From positions 1 through 24,975 of the forward strand of contig MU624769.1 of the NCBI GenBank assembly GCA_025349905.2: a DNA stretch of 24,975 nucleotides, given 5' to 3'. Both the position numbers and the translations under genes were made by a program. The stretch's first letter is position 1. Each line of letters starts with the position of its first letter. This stretch comes from Blastocladiella britannica (taxonomy: Eukaryota; Blastocladiomycota; Blastocladiomycetes; Blastocladiales; Blastocladiaceae). Under the pieces are notes generated by a model. It had not been told where the DNA came from. It saw only the letters and a program-made list of their open reading frames with translations, and made no database searches. Positions 10,202 to 24,233 of this stretch are shown one piece after another.

Positions 10202-10386
10202 AAGTATAATTGCGTGAGGTCGAGACGGAAAGAAAGAGCGATAGGGATCAAACAGTCGGTGGGTTGATCGCGCTTGTACTCGTACTCGCCGATTCGGAAT
10301 GCCGTCAAAACTTGTCCAAGATCCCCTTCTTTGTTTTTTCCCCTTTGACACAAACTCAGTTAAGCTCCCAATTCGAATGGGGAGTT

Positions 10387-10410
10387 CACGGTGTTCATTG
10401 AACAACCGTG
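10387..10410. repeat. Near-perfect inverted repeat
   Basis: The left arm CACGGT-GTTCA pairs with the right arm TGAAC-A-ACCGTG with a single-base bulge and almost no loop. It could form a short hairpin or be a binding site for a dimeric protein. Nothing nearby shows which, and it may be a remnant of a repeat. Confidence 0.5.
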
Positions 10411-10612
10411 TCCCCCTTATTGCTTTCTGAAATAAAAGGACCCTCCCTCTACTCTGAGGGTTAGTTTCGTACCAACAATTGCCACTGCCAAGCAAACCGA
10501 TTGGGAGACGGAATGGCATTTTTTTTCGTGCTAACGCGAGTCGCCTATGATCGGCGTGACCAGTGCTTTGTATAGAACAACATTTCAAGTTAGGTGGAGA
10601 GGAGGATGCCTC

Positions 10613-10623
10613 ATTGGACCAAT
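10613..10623. promoter_or_regulatory. Palindromic pair of CCAAT boxes (ATTGGACCAAT)
   Basis: An 11-bp perfect palindrome about one central base, made of CCAAT on each strand, lies 208 bp upstream of the SNARE start codon. CCAAT is the site of the HAP/NF-Y complex. Position and sequence suit a promoter element, but function is inferred from the motif alone. Confidence 0.35.
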
Positions 10624-10830
10624 AGCAGTGTGGTCGACCAGGGTCCCAAGTCCGAGACCAACTCCAACCCCAGGGCCGAGTGTGTATGAACGCTTTTGGC
10701 GTGGCGCACTTTGTCCAACCACTTTCATTTTCGGCTCTCGTCTCCACTTCTCTTTGGACACCTCATATTCCTGCTTTCCTGAAGGGACCCTACCTTACAC
10801 CCCACCTACTCGAACCCTACAAAACAAAAA

Positions 10831-12130
10831 ATGAGCTACAATTCCGGTTACGGCAGCAGCAGCGCCCCCGCTGGTCGGTCGCCGTCGCGCCCTCGCAATG
10901 GTGCCGCTGCCGGTGCTGGTGCGCCCCCTGTGCGAGGTGGTGGTGTAGGCGACTACCCCCCTCCGCCAGCCCCACCAGGTGGTCGTGGCGACTATGGCGG
11001 TCGTTCCGACTATGGCCGTTCTGACTCTGGTTACGCGCCTCCCCCGCCGCGTGGTGCCGATGACCGGTACCAGCGCGGAGGCAGTTCTGCGGCCCCAGGT
11101 TCGTCGTCGTCGCGGTACGCTCCCCAGCAGCCCCGATACGACGCACCCCAGCCGTCGTCCCGGTACGCTGCCCCCGACGACCGGGCCACGCGTGACGCGC
11201 TGTTCTCTGGGTCCGGGTACGACCACGATACTCGCCGGTACCCTGCACGTGCCCCTGCCCCATCGGGTGGCGGTGCACCGGCGGCGGCGGGCGAGTACCA
11301 GCGCCGCGTGCACGAGCGCGAGGCCGATGGGTACTTTTACTCGCAGGAGGACGAGGAGCACGCGTACCGGGAGGCGCGCGACCGGATCGAGCGCGTCAAG
11401 GACCAGAGCGTCGACACCACGCGGTCGGCGCTGCGCAAGATGCGCGAGGCCGAGGAGGCTGGCGCGTCGGGGATGCGCCGGTTGCAGGAGCAAGAAGGTA
11501 TTGCCCTTTTTTTTCTTGTGCCTTGGTCGTGTCCATGGATTGACACTCATTTTTTAAACAGAGAAACTGTCGACGGTCGAGTCGCGCATGACGGACGCCG
11601 ACTACCACGCGACGCGCGCCGACAACAAGACCGACGAGCTGACCAAGCTCAACAAGAATTTCGTTGCCGCCACCTTCTCGTTCTCGAACCCGTTCACCAG
11701 CAAGAAGCGGCGCGAGGAGAAGCTACGTCGCCAGGTTGAGGAGCAGACGCGTCATGCCGAGGAACGCGAGGCCGTGCGTCGTGCTGCCACCGAGGGGCAC
11801 CGCACCATGGACGCGGCGCTGGCGGACGCCGAGGGCCGCCACATGCCCGGCCACTACCCGTCAGCCGCTGCCGCTGGTGCATCGTCGTCGGCGACGGGCC
11901 GGTCGCGCGCATACTACATGGACGACGAGGTCGATGACGAAAAGGAGCGCGAGATCGACGGTAACTTGGACGAGCTCAGCGCTGGCTTGGGCCGGTTGCG
12001 GATGATGGGGCTCAGCATGGGCGACGCCATCTCGCGCACGTCAGACCAGGCAACGCGGATCGGTACCCGCGTGGACACTGTCAATGACCGCGTCAAGCGC
12101 ACTGGCGGCAAGCTGGAGCGGATCAGTTGA
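10831..12130 (+). CDS. Sec9/SNAP-25-like Qbc-SNARE
   Basis: Plasma-membrane t-SNARE light chain that supplies two helices to the exocytic SNARE bundle with a syntaxin and a VAMP. Exons 10831-11497 and 11562-12130 (64-bp intron, phase 1) give 411 residues. Residues 1 to about 160 are a Gly/Pro/Tyr/Ser-rich extension with repeated SRYA, RYDA and GDYG-type units. The first SNARE helix spans about residues 176-240 (HAYREARDRIERV through LQEQEEKLSTVESRM), with Gln in QEQEEKL as the likely zero-layer residue. The second spans about 352-411 (GNLDELSAGLGRLRMMGLSM, then the SDQATRIGTRVD region), again with Gln at the expected zero layer. There is no Cys cluster for palmitoylation in the linker and no membrane segment, as in yeast Sec9. 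The linker has a basic patch KKRREEKLRR. In tandem with the downstream protease gene, 174 bp apart. Confidence 0.9.
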
Positions 12131-12304
12131 TTGGGTATAAATTTGGGAATGGGAAATGTACACATGTTCTGCGCCACCCGTAGCAAACGTTTCAACCAAC
12201 CCGGAACCCCCGGCCCGAGGGCGCCATGCAGCACCCAGTACTGCGAGGCGAGGCGCTCTCTGGCTGGCTCGCTATACCACACATAGAATACACCCATAGA
12301 AAAT

Positions 12305-15277
12305 ATGTTACTGCTACCGACCCGCTATGCCGTAACCTGGCCGCTGACGGTGGCGGTTGCCGTGGTCGCGGCCCTCACGGCGCTGACCTTGCTCTTGCGC
12401 TCGACCGCGTACCCGACCACCGCCGACCCGACCCCGTCGCCGGACTGGCTGCACGCCTTTTCCACGGCGGCGGCAGTGGCCCACATTGAGAAGCTGGCGG
12501 TGGCCGAGCACCCGATGCCGTCGGCCGCCAACTGGGCGGTGCGCAACTACATCTTGGACCAGGCGCAGCGCGTCGCTGACTCGCCCGAGGGTAAAGTCCG
12601 TGGTGTTCGCATTCTGGCCCGTGGGACCAGTAACGACAACACCACCACGACGACCGATGGCAGTAGCACCTGGACGTCATTCGTGCTGGGCGACAAGCAC
12701 ATTTCGGATCTCCCGACCGGGTCGCCCATGTTCCTGGAGGACTCGAACGTGTACGTGCGCATTCCTGGCCGCAACGAAATCAACAAGCGCGATCGGTCGG
12801 CGTTGCTGCTGTCGGCCCACTTTGACACGGTCCCCACTGCTCGCGGTGTCGGCGATAACTCGATTGCCGTGAGTGCCGCCTTGGAGGTATGCCTATTCTT
12901 TGGCTTTCTTGGCTGGTATATCCTCAATAAGCTCACGATCCGCCGACCTTGAATGGTGCATGGAATGCAGATCATGCGCATCGCAACGGCCCAGCCGCTC
13001 GACTACACGCTCTTGATCAACTTCAACAATGGTGAGGAGCTGGGCCTGCTTGGTGCTCACGTCATGATCAACTCGCCCATCTGGTCTGAGGTCGCTGCCT
13101 TTATCAATTGTGGTCCGTTATCCTTTTTTTTGCAGTGGTGTATATACAAAGTGCTTACAAATGGGATTGCTGCAGATTCGGTGTGCCCGACCGGCCGCCC
13201 CATGTTGTACCGCGCAACATCCCGCGAGCTGGTCAAGCAGTACAAAAAGAGCGCCCAGTACCCGCACGGCAACGTGATTGGCCAAGAGATCATGGCTGCG
13301 GGCCTGGTGCGCTCCAACACTGATTTGTAAGTTCTTTATTTTTGTCATACGTGATCGGGTGGCACATTTGACAAACATAACGACAATAGCTCCGTCTACG
13401 CACTCAACAACGCCACGGGCATTGACTTTGCGTTCTACGACCGCCGGTGGGTGTACCACACGGACCGCGACGCGATGGACATTTTCAAGCCCGAGTCGGT
13501 CGCGCACCTTGGAAACGACATTCTCGCGGTCCTGGCCGGAGTCAATGCCACAGGCCTGGCACCCGTCGACACCGCGCCCGAGAAACGCCACATCGTGTAC
13601 ATGGACTTTGTTGGGCGCACCATGATGGTTGCGTCGTACCCGCTGCTGGCGTCGCTTGCGATTGGGACCGCGGCGGTGGCGGTCGCGGTGGCTGCGGGAA
13701 TGCACCAGTTCCGCAAACACCGGTCCATTAGCGTCCTGGCATCATCGTCGAGCGGAAGTACGAGCAGGACGATGGCGGCTGTGACCGCAGGGATGATCGG
13801 CGCCATGCTGGCCACCATTGCCGCACCCATGATACTGCTATTCGTTACCTTCAAGATTCAGAGGTACGCAGTCTCGGGCCGCCCAATGCTGGTGATGGCC
13901 GCGGCGGCGACCGCGTCACTGGCAGCCGCCGCCGGGGCCGCATGGGTCCTGACCCGCGGCGGTGGCGTTTTCCCCTCTGCTGCCGCGGTGCGTGCCCACC
14001 GAGCCCTAGCAGGGATTTGGGTCGGACTGCTGGTCGTGTCAGGGATCGCGTCCCTGTTCACGGGATTCGGCATGCACTTGTACTGGTTCGGCGCGTTCTA
14101 CGCGCTGCTGGCGCTGGCTGTGGACCCGCTGCTGCGTGCGGCCGAGTCGCGCGTGCCCGTTGCCACCAAGCAGCACGATGGTGTCGTTCTGGAAACAACC
14201 ACTTCTGAAAAGGTGGCGCCGTCCCGCGCACGCATCCTGTGGCTCCTAGTCGCCCACTTCGCGCTCGCCAGCAGCTGGCCCGCAGTAGTGGCCGCCGACC
14301 TCGCGCTCATGTACCTGCTGGGCCTGTCGTTCAACGTGCAAGAGGGCATGAACCCGATCATCATTGCCGGATTCGCCACCGTCATGGCGTTTCCCGTGAC
14401 ATTCAACACCACGCCCGTGCTGATGGCGGCCGGGCGCCGCGCATCGGGCCGCATCGCGCTGGTTCTGGCGACTGCGGCAGTGGTAATGGCTGCGGTCCTG
14501 GCCGCCGCGTTCCCGTACACGCGCGACGCGCCGCTCAAGATCTTTTCGGCGTACGGGACCACGGTTAACGGCACAGTGACGGTGGGCGGTGGGTCGGCGG
14601 CGGCGGCGGCGGTCGTCAAGATGGACGGGGCCGCTATGGTTCCCAAGTACTCGATGTACGCGGTTCCGACGAGCCGCGGAGTTCCCGAGAAACTGGCGGC
14701 ATCGATTCCGGGCCTGACGTGCGTGGAAGACGCGCTCGGACCGCAGCGGCAAGTGTGTTCGGTGATGGCGCTGTCGCTCGGGTTCCCGAGCGCGTTGTCA
14801 CCGTCGATCGACGTGCAAGTCTCTACCACCACGGATGCCGCTACCGTTGTTCTGACTGTGGCGCCCGGGATTCTCACCTGCGCCATGATGTCTCCGCCGT
14901 CGGCCCGTACCGCTCCGGCCGCACCTTCGGTCGCAATCTACTCTGCGTCGTTGAACGCTACGCTCCCGAGTGGCAACAAGACCACCGCGGCCCCCACGCT
15001 GCCCATGCCCAGCGGCATGTTCACGGCCGTGGCCGGCAACCCAACCACATCGATGGTCGCGCGGCTGGCCGTGCCGCTAGACTGGTTCGGTGTTGGCGGC
15101 GCGCTGCGATGCAACTTGACCATCAACGATGGTGCCCCCAGTGCTTCAGGCGAGCCGCTGGCGATCTACAAAAAACTGGTATCATCGTTACCCGAGTGGG
15201 CGACGCTGACGGCCAACAAGCCGCGCGGGCTCGGAATGGTGTCGCTGAACTTGGACCTGGTCCGCGCCGCACAGTGA
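12305..15277 (+). CDS. Vacuolar/ER multi-spanning M28 metalloprotease (Pff1/ERMP1 type)
   Basis: Zinc aminopeptidase-like membrane protein; fungal relatives reside in the vacuole membrane and animal ERMP1/FXNA in the ER. Exons 12305-12886, 12971-13112, 13176-13326 and 13390-15277 give 920 residues (yeast Pff1 is 976). A first membrane segment is at about residues 12-32. The luminal M28 domain follows, with metal ligands visible as SAHFD (His172), GVGDN (Asp184), NNGEELGLLGA (Glu216/Glu217) and the YHT motif in WVYHTD. After the catalytic domain come roughly seven to eight hydrophobic, Ala/Val-rich segments between about residues 365 and 690. A final luminal-type domain with several N-x-T/S sites ends the protein. 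Intron 3 has GTAAGT, the only textbook donor in the window. An earlier ATG at 12226 is in another frame. Substrate unknown. Confidence 0.92.
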
Positions 15278-15373
15278 AAAAAATATGTTAGAAAAAAAAC
15301 AGATGTGTGTCCATGTATTCGTGGTGGTGGTGTGGAAGGTTTTGCAGAAGCGTAAACAAAGCTCAAGGAATCA

Positions 15374-18974
<3,601 letters not shown>

Positions 18975-19336
18975 TGCGTTGCAGTCGGTGTGCTGGTACG
19001 ACAAACTTTGACGCTGGCAGGCGGCCTTTTGCTTGCCCTCTGAGCTTGAGGGCACGAGCAGTAAAGAATGGAGGTCGAGAGGGAAGCAAAGGGATGGAAA
19101 AAAATATGCGCAGCTAAATCAGATAATTTTAAAGAGGACAAGCTGCCACAACCACAGCAACGACACAGATAGCCCGGATCCACGGCTAGTTCTGTCCTTT
19201 TTTTTTTGCCCTGTGGTGTCCGTGCGTGTAGCTGTAGTTGTAGGCACAGTTGATTTGGCTCTGCGTTAACTGTGCTTTTTCAAAGCTCACCGCTTCACTT
19301 CAAAAATCAGATTTCGAAAAAAATAACACTAAAAAA
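18975..19336. promoter_or_regulatory. Divergent intergenic region between the demethylase and calcineurin B
   Basis: 362 bp between two divergent start codons, so both promoters are expected here. The demethylase frame stays open upstream of its first ATG to beyond 19055 but has no further ATG. A T-run at 19198-19208 and an A-rich leader just before the calcineurin B ATG are the only notable compositional features. I see no convincing TATA or CCAAT element. Confidence 0.5.
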
Positions 19337-20040
19337 ATGGACCCCGCCGCCGCCGCCGCCGCACTCGGTGCCCTGCCACCACAAATCGCCACGTCGACCG
19401 ACCTGATCTCGCCCATGGACGGCAACGGAGAGCCCATCTGTACGTATGCCAGTCATAGTCTGTCCGCCACCCTCATCCACTCATCTAACCCAAAATAACA
19501 AAAGTCACAAAGGACGAAATCAAACGTCTGCACAAGCGATTTATGAAACTCGACAAGGACAACTCCGGGTCCATTGACAAGGAAGAGTTCCTCAATATTC
19601 CGCAGATCGCCAACAACCCGCTGGTGGGCCGCCTCGTCTCCATTTTTGACACCGACGGCGGCGGCGACGTGGACTTTGGCGAGTTCTTGGAGGGGCTCTC
19701 TGTCTTTTCGTCCCGGGGGAACAAGGAAATGAAGATGCGCTGTATGTCGTCTTCTCTCTTTTTCATTCATGGCACTCGACACTCACCTCAATGGTATAAA
19801 ATAGTCTCATTCAAGGTCTATGATATGGACCGCGACGGATACATCTCCAACGGCGAACTGTTCCTGGTCCTCAAAATGATGGTCGGATCCAATCTCAAGG
19901 ATCACCAGCTCCAGCAGATTGTGGACAAGACCATCATGGAGGCCGACATGGACGGCGACGGCAAGATCTCGTTTGAAGAGTTCATGGCCATGGTCGAGAC
20001 CACCGATATGGCCAAGCAGCTGGTGCTGACCGGGGTTTGA
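19337..20040 (+). CDS. CNB1: Calcineurin regulatory subunit B
   Basis: Ca2+-binding regulatory subunit of the protein phosphatase calcineurin (PP2B); it binds the catalytic A subunit and transmits calcium signals for stress response, growth and morphogenesis. Exons 19337-19439, 19505-19741 and 19805-20040 give 191 residues. All four EF-hand loops look intact: about 51-62 ([12 protein letters not shown]), 83-94 ([12 protein letters not shown]), 120-131 ([12 protein letters not shown]) and 161-172 ([12 protein letters not shown]). The block [21 protein letters not shown] is nearly invariant in the family. The N-terminus is odd: it starts MDPAAAAA and is about 20 residues longer than usual, with no Gly at position 2 for myristoylation. 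No in-frame ATG followed by Gly codon is visible nearby. Both introns (65 and 63 bp) are phase 1 and restore family sequence exactly. Confidence 0.96.
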
Positions 20041-20166
20041 TCTTTTTGTTTTTTTTTTTTGGGAAGGGACTTGCAAGAAATATACATGAACTTTGGGAAC
20101 TCTTTATTTATTACTCCTTCCGGATCCTGATATAGGTTACTGATACTATTCAATATTATTCAAGCC

Positions 20167-22917
20167 ATGCCCAGTGTATCTGACCTTCCCTCTTGTGTGG
20201 TCGATGAGACTTCGACGACCGCGCCGGCCAAATTAACATCAACAGAACCGCCTCAACCTCCAGCGCCGGATCTTGCCGCCCAAATCAGCGAACTGGAAGC
20301 CAAATGCAAAGTATTCTTTATATTCTTTTGGGTGAAATATTCTGGAACTTATTGAGCAATTAAACAGGCGCATGAGGCGGAATTAGTGGCCCAGGGAGTG
20401 CAAACGGCCGCGCAGGTAGCACAACTGGAGCGATACCGGATGCGAGCTTCGCGGCTCGAGTTTGCGCAGCGCGAGGCCCTCCATTTCCTCGCCAAACCAC
20501 TGGATCGCGTGCTAACAACCCCACTGGCCACCAACGGACCGTCACGAGCAGGATCGGCCAGCTCGGTGGCTTCCAGTCCCACGAAGCTGGCGGGAATACG
20601 ATCCGGTAGCCCTACCGCTGCTGCCGCTGCAGCAACAATGGCTGGAACTCCCGATATGGAACTGGTCGAGTGCGTGCGGTTTGCGCTGCAGTACCTTCGC
20701 GCCGCACACGCGGCGGTCGCCGAGTCACGTCCAGTGTCGCCGATCGCTGCCACTGGGAGCAGCACCGGTGACAGCAACAACAGGTTGGCGACCGACCCCA
20801 ACGCCATTTCCACGGGACCGCCCTCGTACTCGCCGTCACAAAGCCCAACTATGGCCGGCGCCGTCACCATTGGCCTGTCATCTAGCGTGTCGACGCCAGC
20901 GGGGCTCGGACTGGCAGCAGCAGCAGCCGCCGGGCCTTCTGACGCACCATTCACCGACAACAACAGCGTAGGAGGAACGGCGACCATGATGATGCACCGA
21001 ACGAGTAGTTCCAATAGCACCAGCGGGCACAGCCGGTCTCTGTCTCTGTCAGCGGCAGCGGGCCTCGTGAGCGGGTCGATCGGAGCCGGTCGTCCAACCA
21101 CGTCCCCGAGTCCACTGGTGGCTTTGCATGACCGGGGAGGCAGTGGCGGCCCCGCCGACGATGGAGATCTCGGCACCACCTCACCGGTGCAGGAGCTGGC
21201 ACCTGGTAAAACGACCGTGTCGCGGCGAGGCTCAAGTAACACAACGAACAATGGTGGGAGCATGTCGCGTGGTTCAGGCTCTACTACCGGCGCTGGCGGG
21301 CAGCCCGCCTGTGGGTCCTCGACCTGCACCGCCTGTCGCCCACTGGGTTTGGCGCTGGACCGCGTGCGCGACGACCTCAATGCCACCGCCGCGCAGCTGA
21401 CAAACGTCGAACGCACGCTAGACTACGAGCGTGTGCTGCGATCTCGCGTGCAGATCGCCAAGGACTTGTTGGAGACGGAGCTGGAGGAATTGACGGCACA
21501 GCTCTTTTCGGAGGCCAACAAGCTGGTCGAAGAGGAGGCGCGCAAGCGGGATGCGGCCGAGCGTGCATCGCGCGGGCTGGAACGCCAACTGGAGCGCGTG
21601 CTGCGGGCTGCGGGCGAAGACGGCGTCAAGCGCACGCTCGAGCTGGCCAAGATCACCCGCAAGACTTCAGTCGGGAACGGATCCACGTCGCATTTGCTGG
21701 CGGCTGAGAATGCGGTGGCGGCGGCAACCGACACCATTGGCGGAGAGACGCCGGGCGTGGTGTGCGTCGACGCCCTTGAGCTCAACGGGTTCCAGGACTT
21801 TGTGCGCCGACTTGTTGCCACCGCGTCTGCTGCTGCGGCAGCGTCCAATAACAACAGTAACAGCAGTAGCACAGCGCAGGGCTCGGGCTCCTCGTCGGCA
21901 TCGACGTTTGCTGGCATCTCTCTCCCTGCCGCATTCGACCCCACTGCCTCGTTCATCCGCAGCTCAACGCCTCCTCCGGGATCGGCTCCTGGTGTTTCAG
22001 GGAGTACCTCCACCACCTCGCCCACGCGCAATGGGTCCGCGTCCGGCCCAGCCACCACGGTCAGCGTACCTCCCATGATTTCATGGCCCGAGTCCGACCC
22101 GCTGGTCCGGCGTGCTTTCCTAGACGACATTGAGCCCTGCCTGTTTATGCGCACGCCACACACTGGCCCCGCGAGCTTGGTGGTTGGCTCCTTCCGCCGA
22201 AAGCTGCTTGACGCGCTTGCAACCGGCCAGCTCGGGTTCCGGATCGCACCGCCAGTGAAACAGTCCACGCCGTCGTCGTCGTCGCAGCAGCAGCAGCAGT
22301 CGCCCAAGGCAAAGTGCACGCTGTGCGGGCTGACGAGAAGCTGCAAGTACGTATTACGGCTCGGCCCGCACGCGGCTGTGTTCGCCAAGGGCACGCAAAC
22401 GGCGTCCTCGAGGACGTCTAGCCTGTCGGGATTCTCGGGACTCATGTCATCCGCCGCTGGCGCCATGCACTTGACGTCCACGGCGACAACGACCGTAACT
22501 ACATTATCCACGGCAGGCGATTCAACATCTGGGGCGAATGGTAGCACCGGAAACGCAGGTAGCACACCCACAGGCTCAGTCGCCGTCGCCTCAGACGACT
22601 TTTCCGGGTACCCGATTGACATTTTCTGCCGAGACCGGATCGTGGCCGCTTCCACGTTCTACCAATGGGTGCGGTCGCTGCCGTGCACCTCAGTCGGTGG
22701 TCCTACGGCTGCTGCTGCAACCACTAGCGGTGACGACGACGTTGCAGTGCGTCAACGGCCACACGCGCACCAGCAACGGCCGCCGATCGTCGAGCTCTTC
22801 AAAGACTACTTGCGCCTGCGCCGACACATGTCTCACGCACGTATCGGAAGCGCCGACTTGTTTGGCGCCGACACGGCCGGGCCAGCAGACTATGCCAACA
22901 TTCGGATCAGTAATTGA
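20167..22917 (+). CDS. Sec2/Rabin8-type Rab guanine nucleotide exchange factor
   Basis: Predicted GEF for a Sec4/Rab8-class GTPase on secretory vesicles; animal Rabin8 also acts in ciliogenesis. Exons 20167-20310 and 20368-22917 (57-bp intron, phase 0) give 897 residues. A short coiled coil lies around residues 37-95. A Ser/Thr/Gly-rich linker follows. The Sec2 coiled coil is at about 385-480, with the signature ELEELTAQLFSEANKLVEEE, the region that opens the Rab nucleotide pocket in known structures. After another low-complexity stretch, about 615-885 holds a second conserved part: DDIEPCLF, a CTLCGLTRSCKYVLRLG block, a segment with FCRDRIVAASTFYQWVRSL, and LRLRRHMSHARIG. These match in order the C-terminal half of animal Rabin proteins, interrupted by Ser/Thr-rich inserts. 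CAG-coded Gln repeat at 22287-22301. In tandem after calcineurin B (126 bp). Confidence 0.9.
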
Positions 22918-23053
22918 TCACATTCAGTGCCTTTTCATACATTCATAGTTGAGTACTTTCTTTGTTGTTGTATAAGATGACTGTGGTCGACATTGAGCCA
23001 TGCCCAGCTCCAGGCCTGCGTTTAACAAGGACAGCGGTGTTTGTTGGCGAAAA

Positions 23054-24041
23054 TCAACGATTGTAATTCCACACTTTCAAGTCCTCGTCAAGCAAATCGA
23101 TCTCGTCATCGAACTGATCGGCGTTCAGTTTCTCCGTGATCGCCGCATGCTCGGCAACCAGCAAGTCCGCCAGCAGCGTGTTGGCCGCGGCCGCAAACTG
23201 ATGCAGCTCCAACATGCGCGCCAGCTCGTACATGTTGCGCCAGTGGGCGTACTCAAGTTCCGCCAGCGCACACTTGAGCTTGGCCACGACCCCTTCCGCA
23301 GCCAGCTTGGGCAGCGACGTGCCGGGGAGCCAGGCCGAGTTGACGTGCACCAGCATCAGCACAAACGCCGACGTGCGCCACGCTGACATGTCCAAGGCCT
23401 TGTTCGCCTTGATGGACTTGGCCTCGGCGAACTTGCCTGAGCTGAACATGGCCTTAAAAAACGGCGACGCGCGGGCCAGAAGTGCCTTGGACGCGTGGAT
23501 CGGGGCCAGTGCTCCACTTTGGAGGAACGAGCAGTCACACAATGCTGGGCAGTCGAGCGATTCAAGCAGGCCAAGGGTTGCTGGCACCAGCGTGTGCCGT
23601 GCGGTCCTCGCAGGAACTGGTCGCGGTACTTTGCTGAATTTGACAGTGACATCCAACTGCGACGGATCAGCATGGGGTATATGGCAAGTGGGAGTTCATC
23701 AACCTCCTGAGAAACGATGCACAGTCCCTAGCGGCGAACATGCAAGTCGAGCTGAAGCTTGACGAGCGTAGCGTCGACGGTGATGGTGACAGTGCAAGTC
23801 AAGAATGGAAACGTCCTCTTGCCTGCTTCGAACCGATTCCAACTTGCACAGAAGAATGGGTCCCCATCATAGAGGAATCGGTATGCGAATCGATCGTCAA
23901 ATGGTAGCTTGCGTCAAGGTTCGGGAGCGCGACGGTTGGTGTCCGCACGTTGAAGGTGTCCCTGCCAAGGTCGATCAGTTGATGGAACAAGTCGCTCTCT
24001 CTGGCGCGCGACTCGAGGGCCAAGGTTTGGTCATTTTCCAT
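23054..24041 (-). CDS. BTB/POZ-domain protein
   Basis: BTB domains dimerise and commonly serve as cullin-3 adaptors or transcription cofactors; no specific role can be given. Minus-strand exons: 24041-23949, 23907-23740 and 23656-23054, giving 287 residues. The BTB part is about residues 120-245: CSFLQSGALAPIHASKALLA, ASPFFKAMFSSGKFAEAKS, then a central helix, and MYELARMLELHQFAAAANTLLADLL, which is the usual BTB end. The N-terminal about 90 residues are rich in beta-type sequence (FAYRFLYDGDPFF, FLTCTVTITVDATLVKLQLDL) that I cannot assign; a MATH-like fold is possible. The 41-bp intron 23948-23908 (donor GTGCGG) is short and rests on phase and on the good frame downstream. The last exon is firm, the first two less so. 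The frame before ATG 24041 stays open without another ATG. Convergent with the Rab GEF (136 bp). Confidence 0.75.
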
Positions 24042-24233
24042 GGTAAAAGTACGGTCGAGGCAGGCTTTGCGCTGTAGGTGCGAGAGGACAATGAACTCGG
24101 ACCAAAGTTGAGAAAAGTGATAAATGACAACTGGCGACGACCCTCAAGTTCCAAGTCCGAGCGCTGAAGAGCGGTGGAAGCTCAACACCGGGTCATCGCG
24201 GTCCTCCTCGCTACCGTTGGCGATTTCACAACG

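Larger units (their letters stand above)
9340..10830. other. 1.5-kb gene-free region with repeat-like sequence around an assembly gap
   Basis: I see no supportable gene here. Open frames are short and low complexity. 9480-9515 holds a purine-rich stretch with a long A run. The part 9700-10085 has lower GC than neighbouring exons and recurrent short words on the minus strand such as CTGGAATAT and runs of CGGGTCGG-like sequence, which suggests a degenerate repeat. The Ns lie next to it. 10202-10830 has no coding signal; it contains a near-palindrome at 10387-10410 and a CCAAT palindrome at 10613-10623. The last 200-300 bases should contain the promoter of the SNARE gene, and the first 200-300 that of the HTH gene. 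Confidence 0.6.

Noticed and set aside
12226..12489. Upstream ATG and 87-codon ORF overlapping the M28 protease start
   Set aside because: Could act as an upstream ORF only if the transcript starts before 12226, which cannot be known here; the peptide itself looks like a frame shadow.
21423..22655. 410-codon minus-strand ORF within the Rab GEF gene
   Set aside because: Complement of the Sec2/Rabin coding frame, with no recognisable domain.
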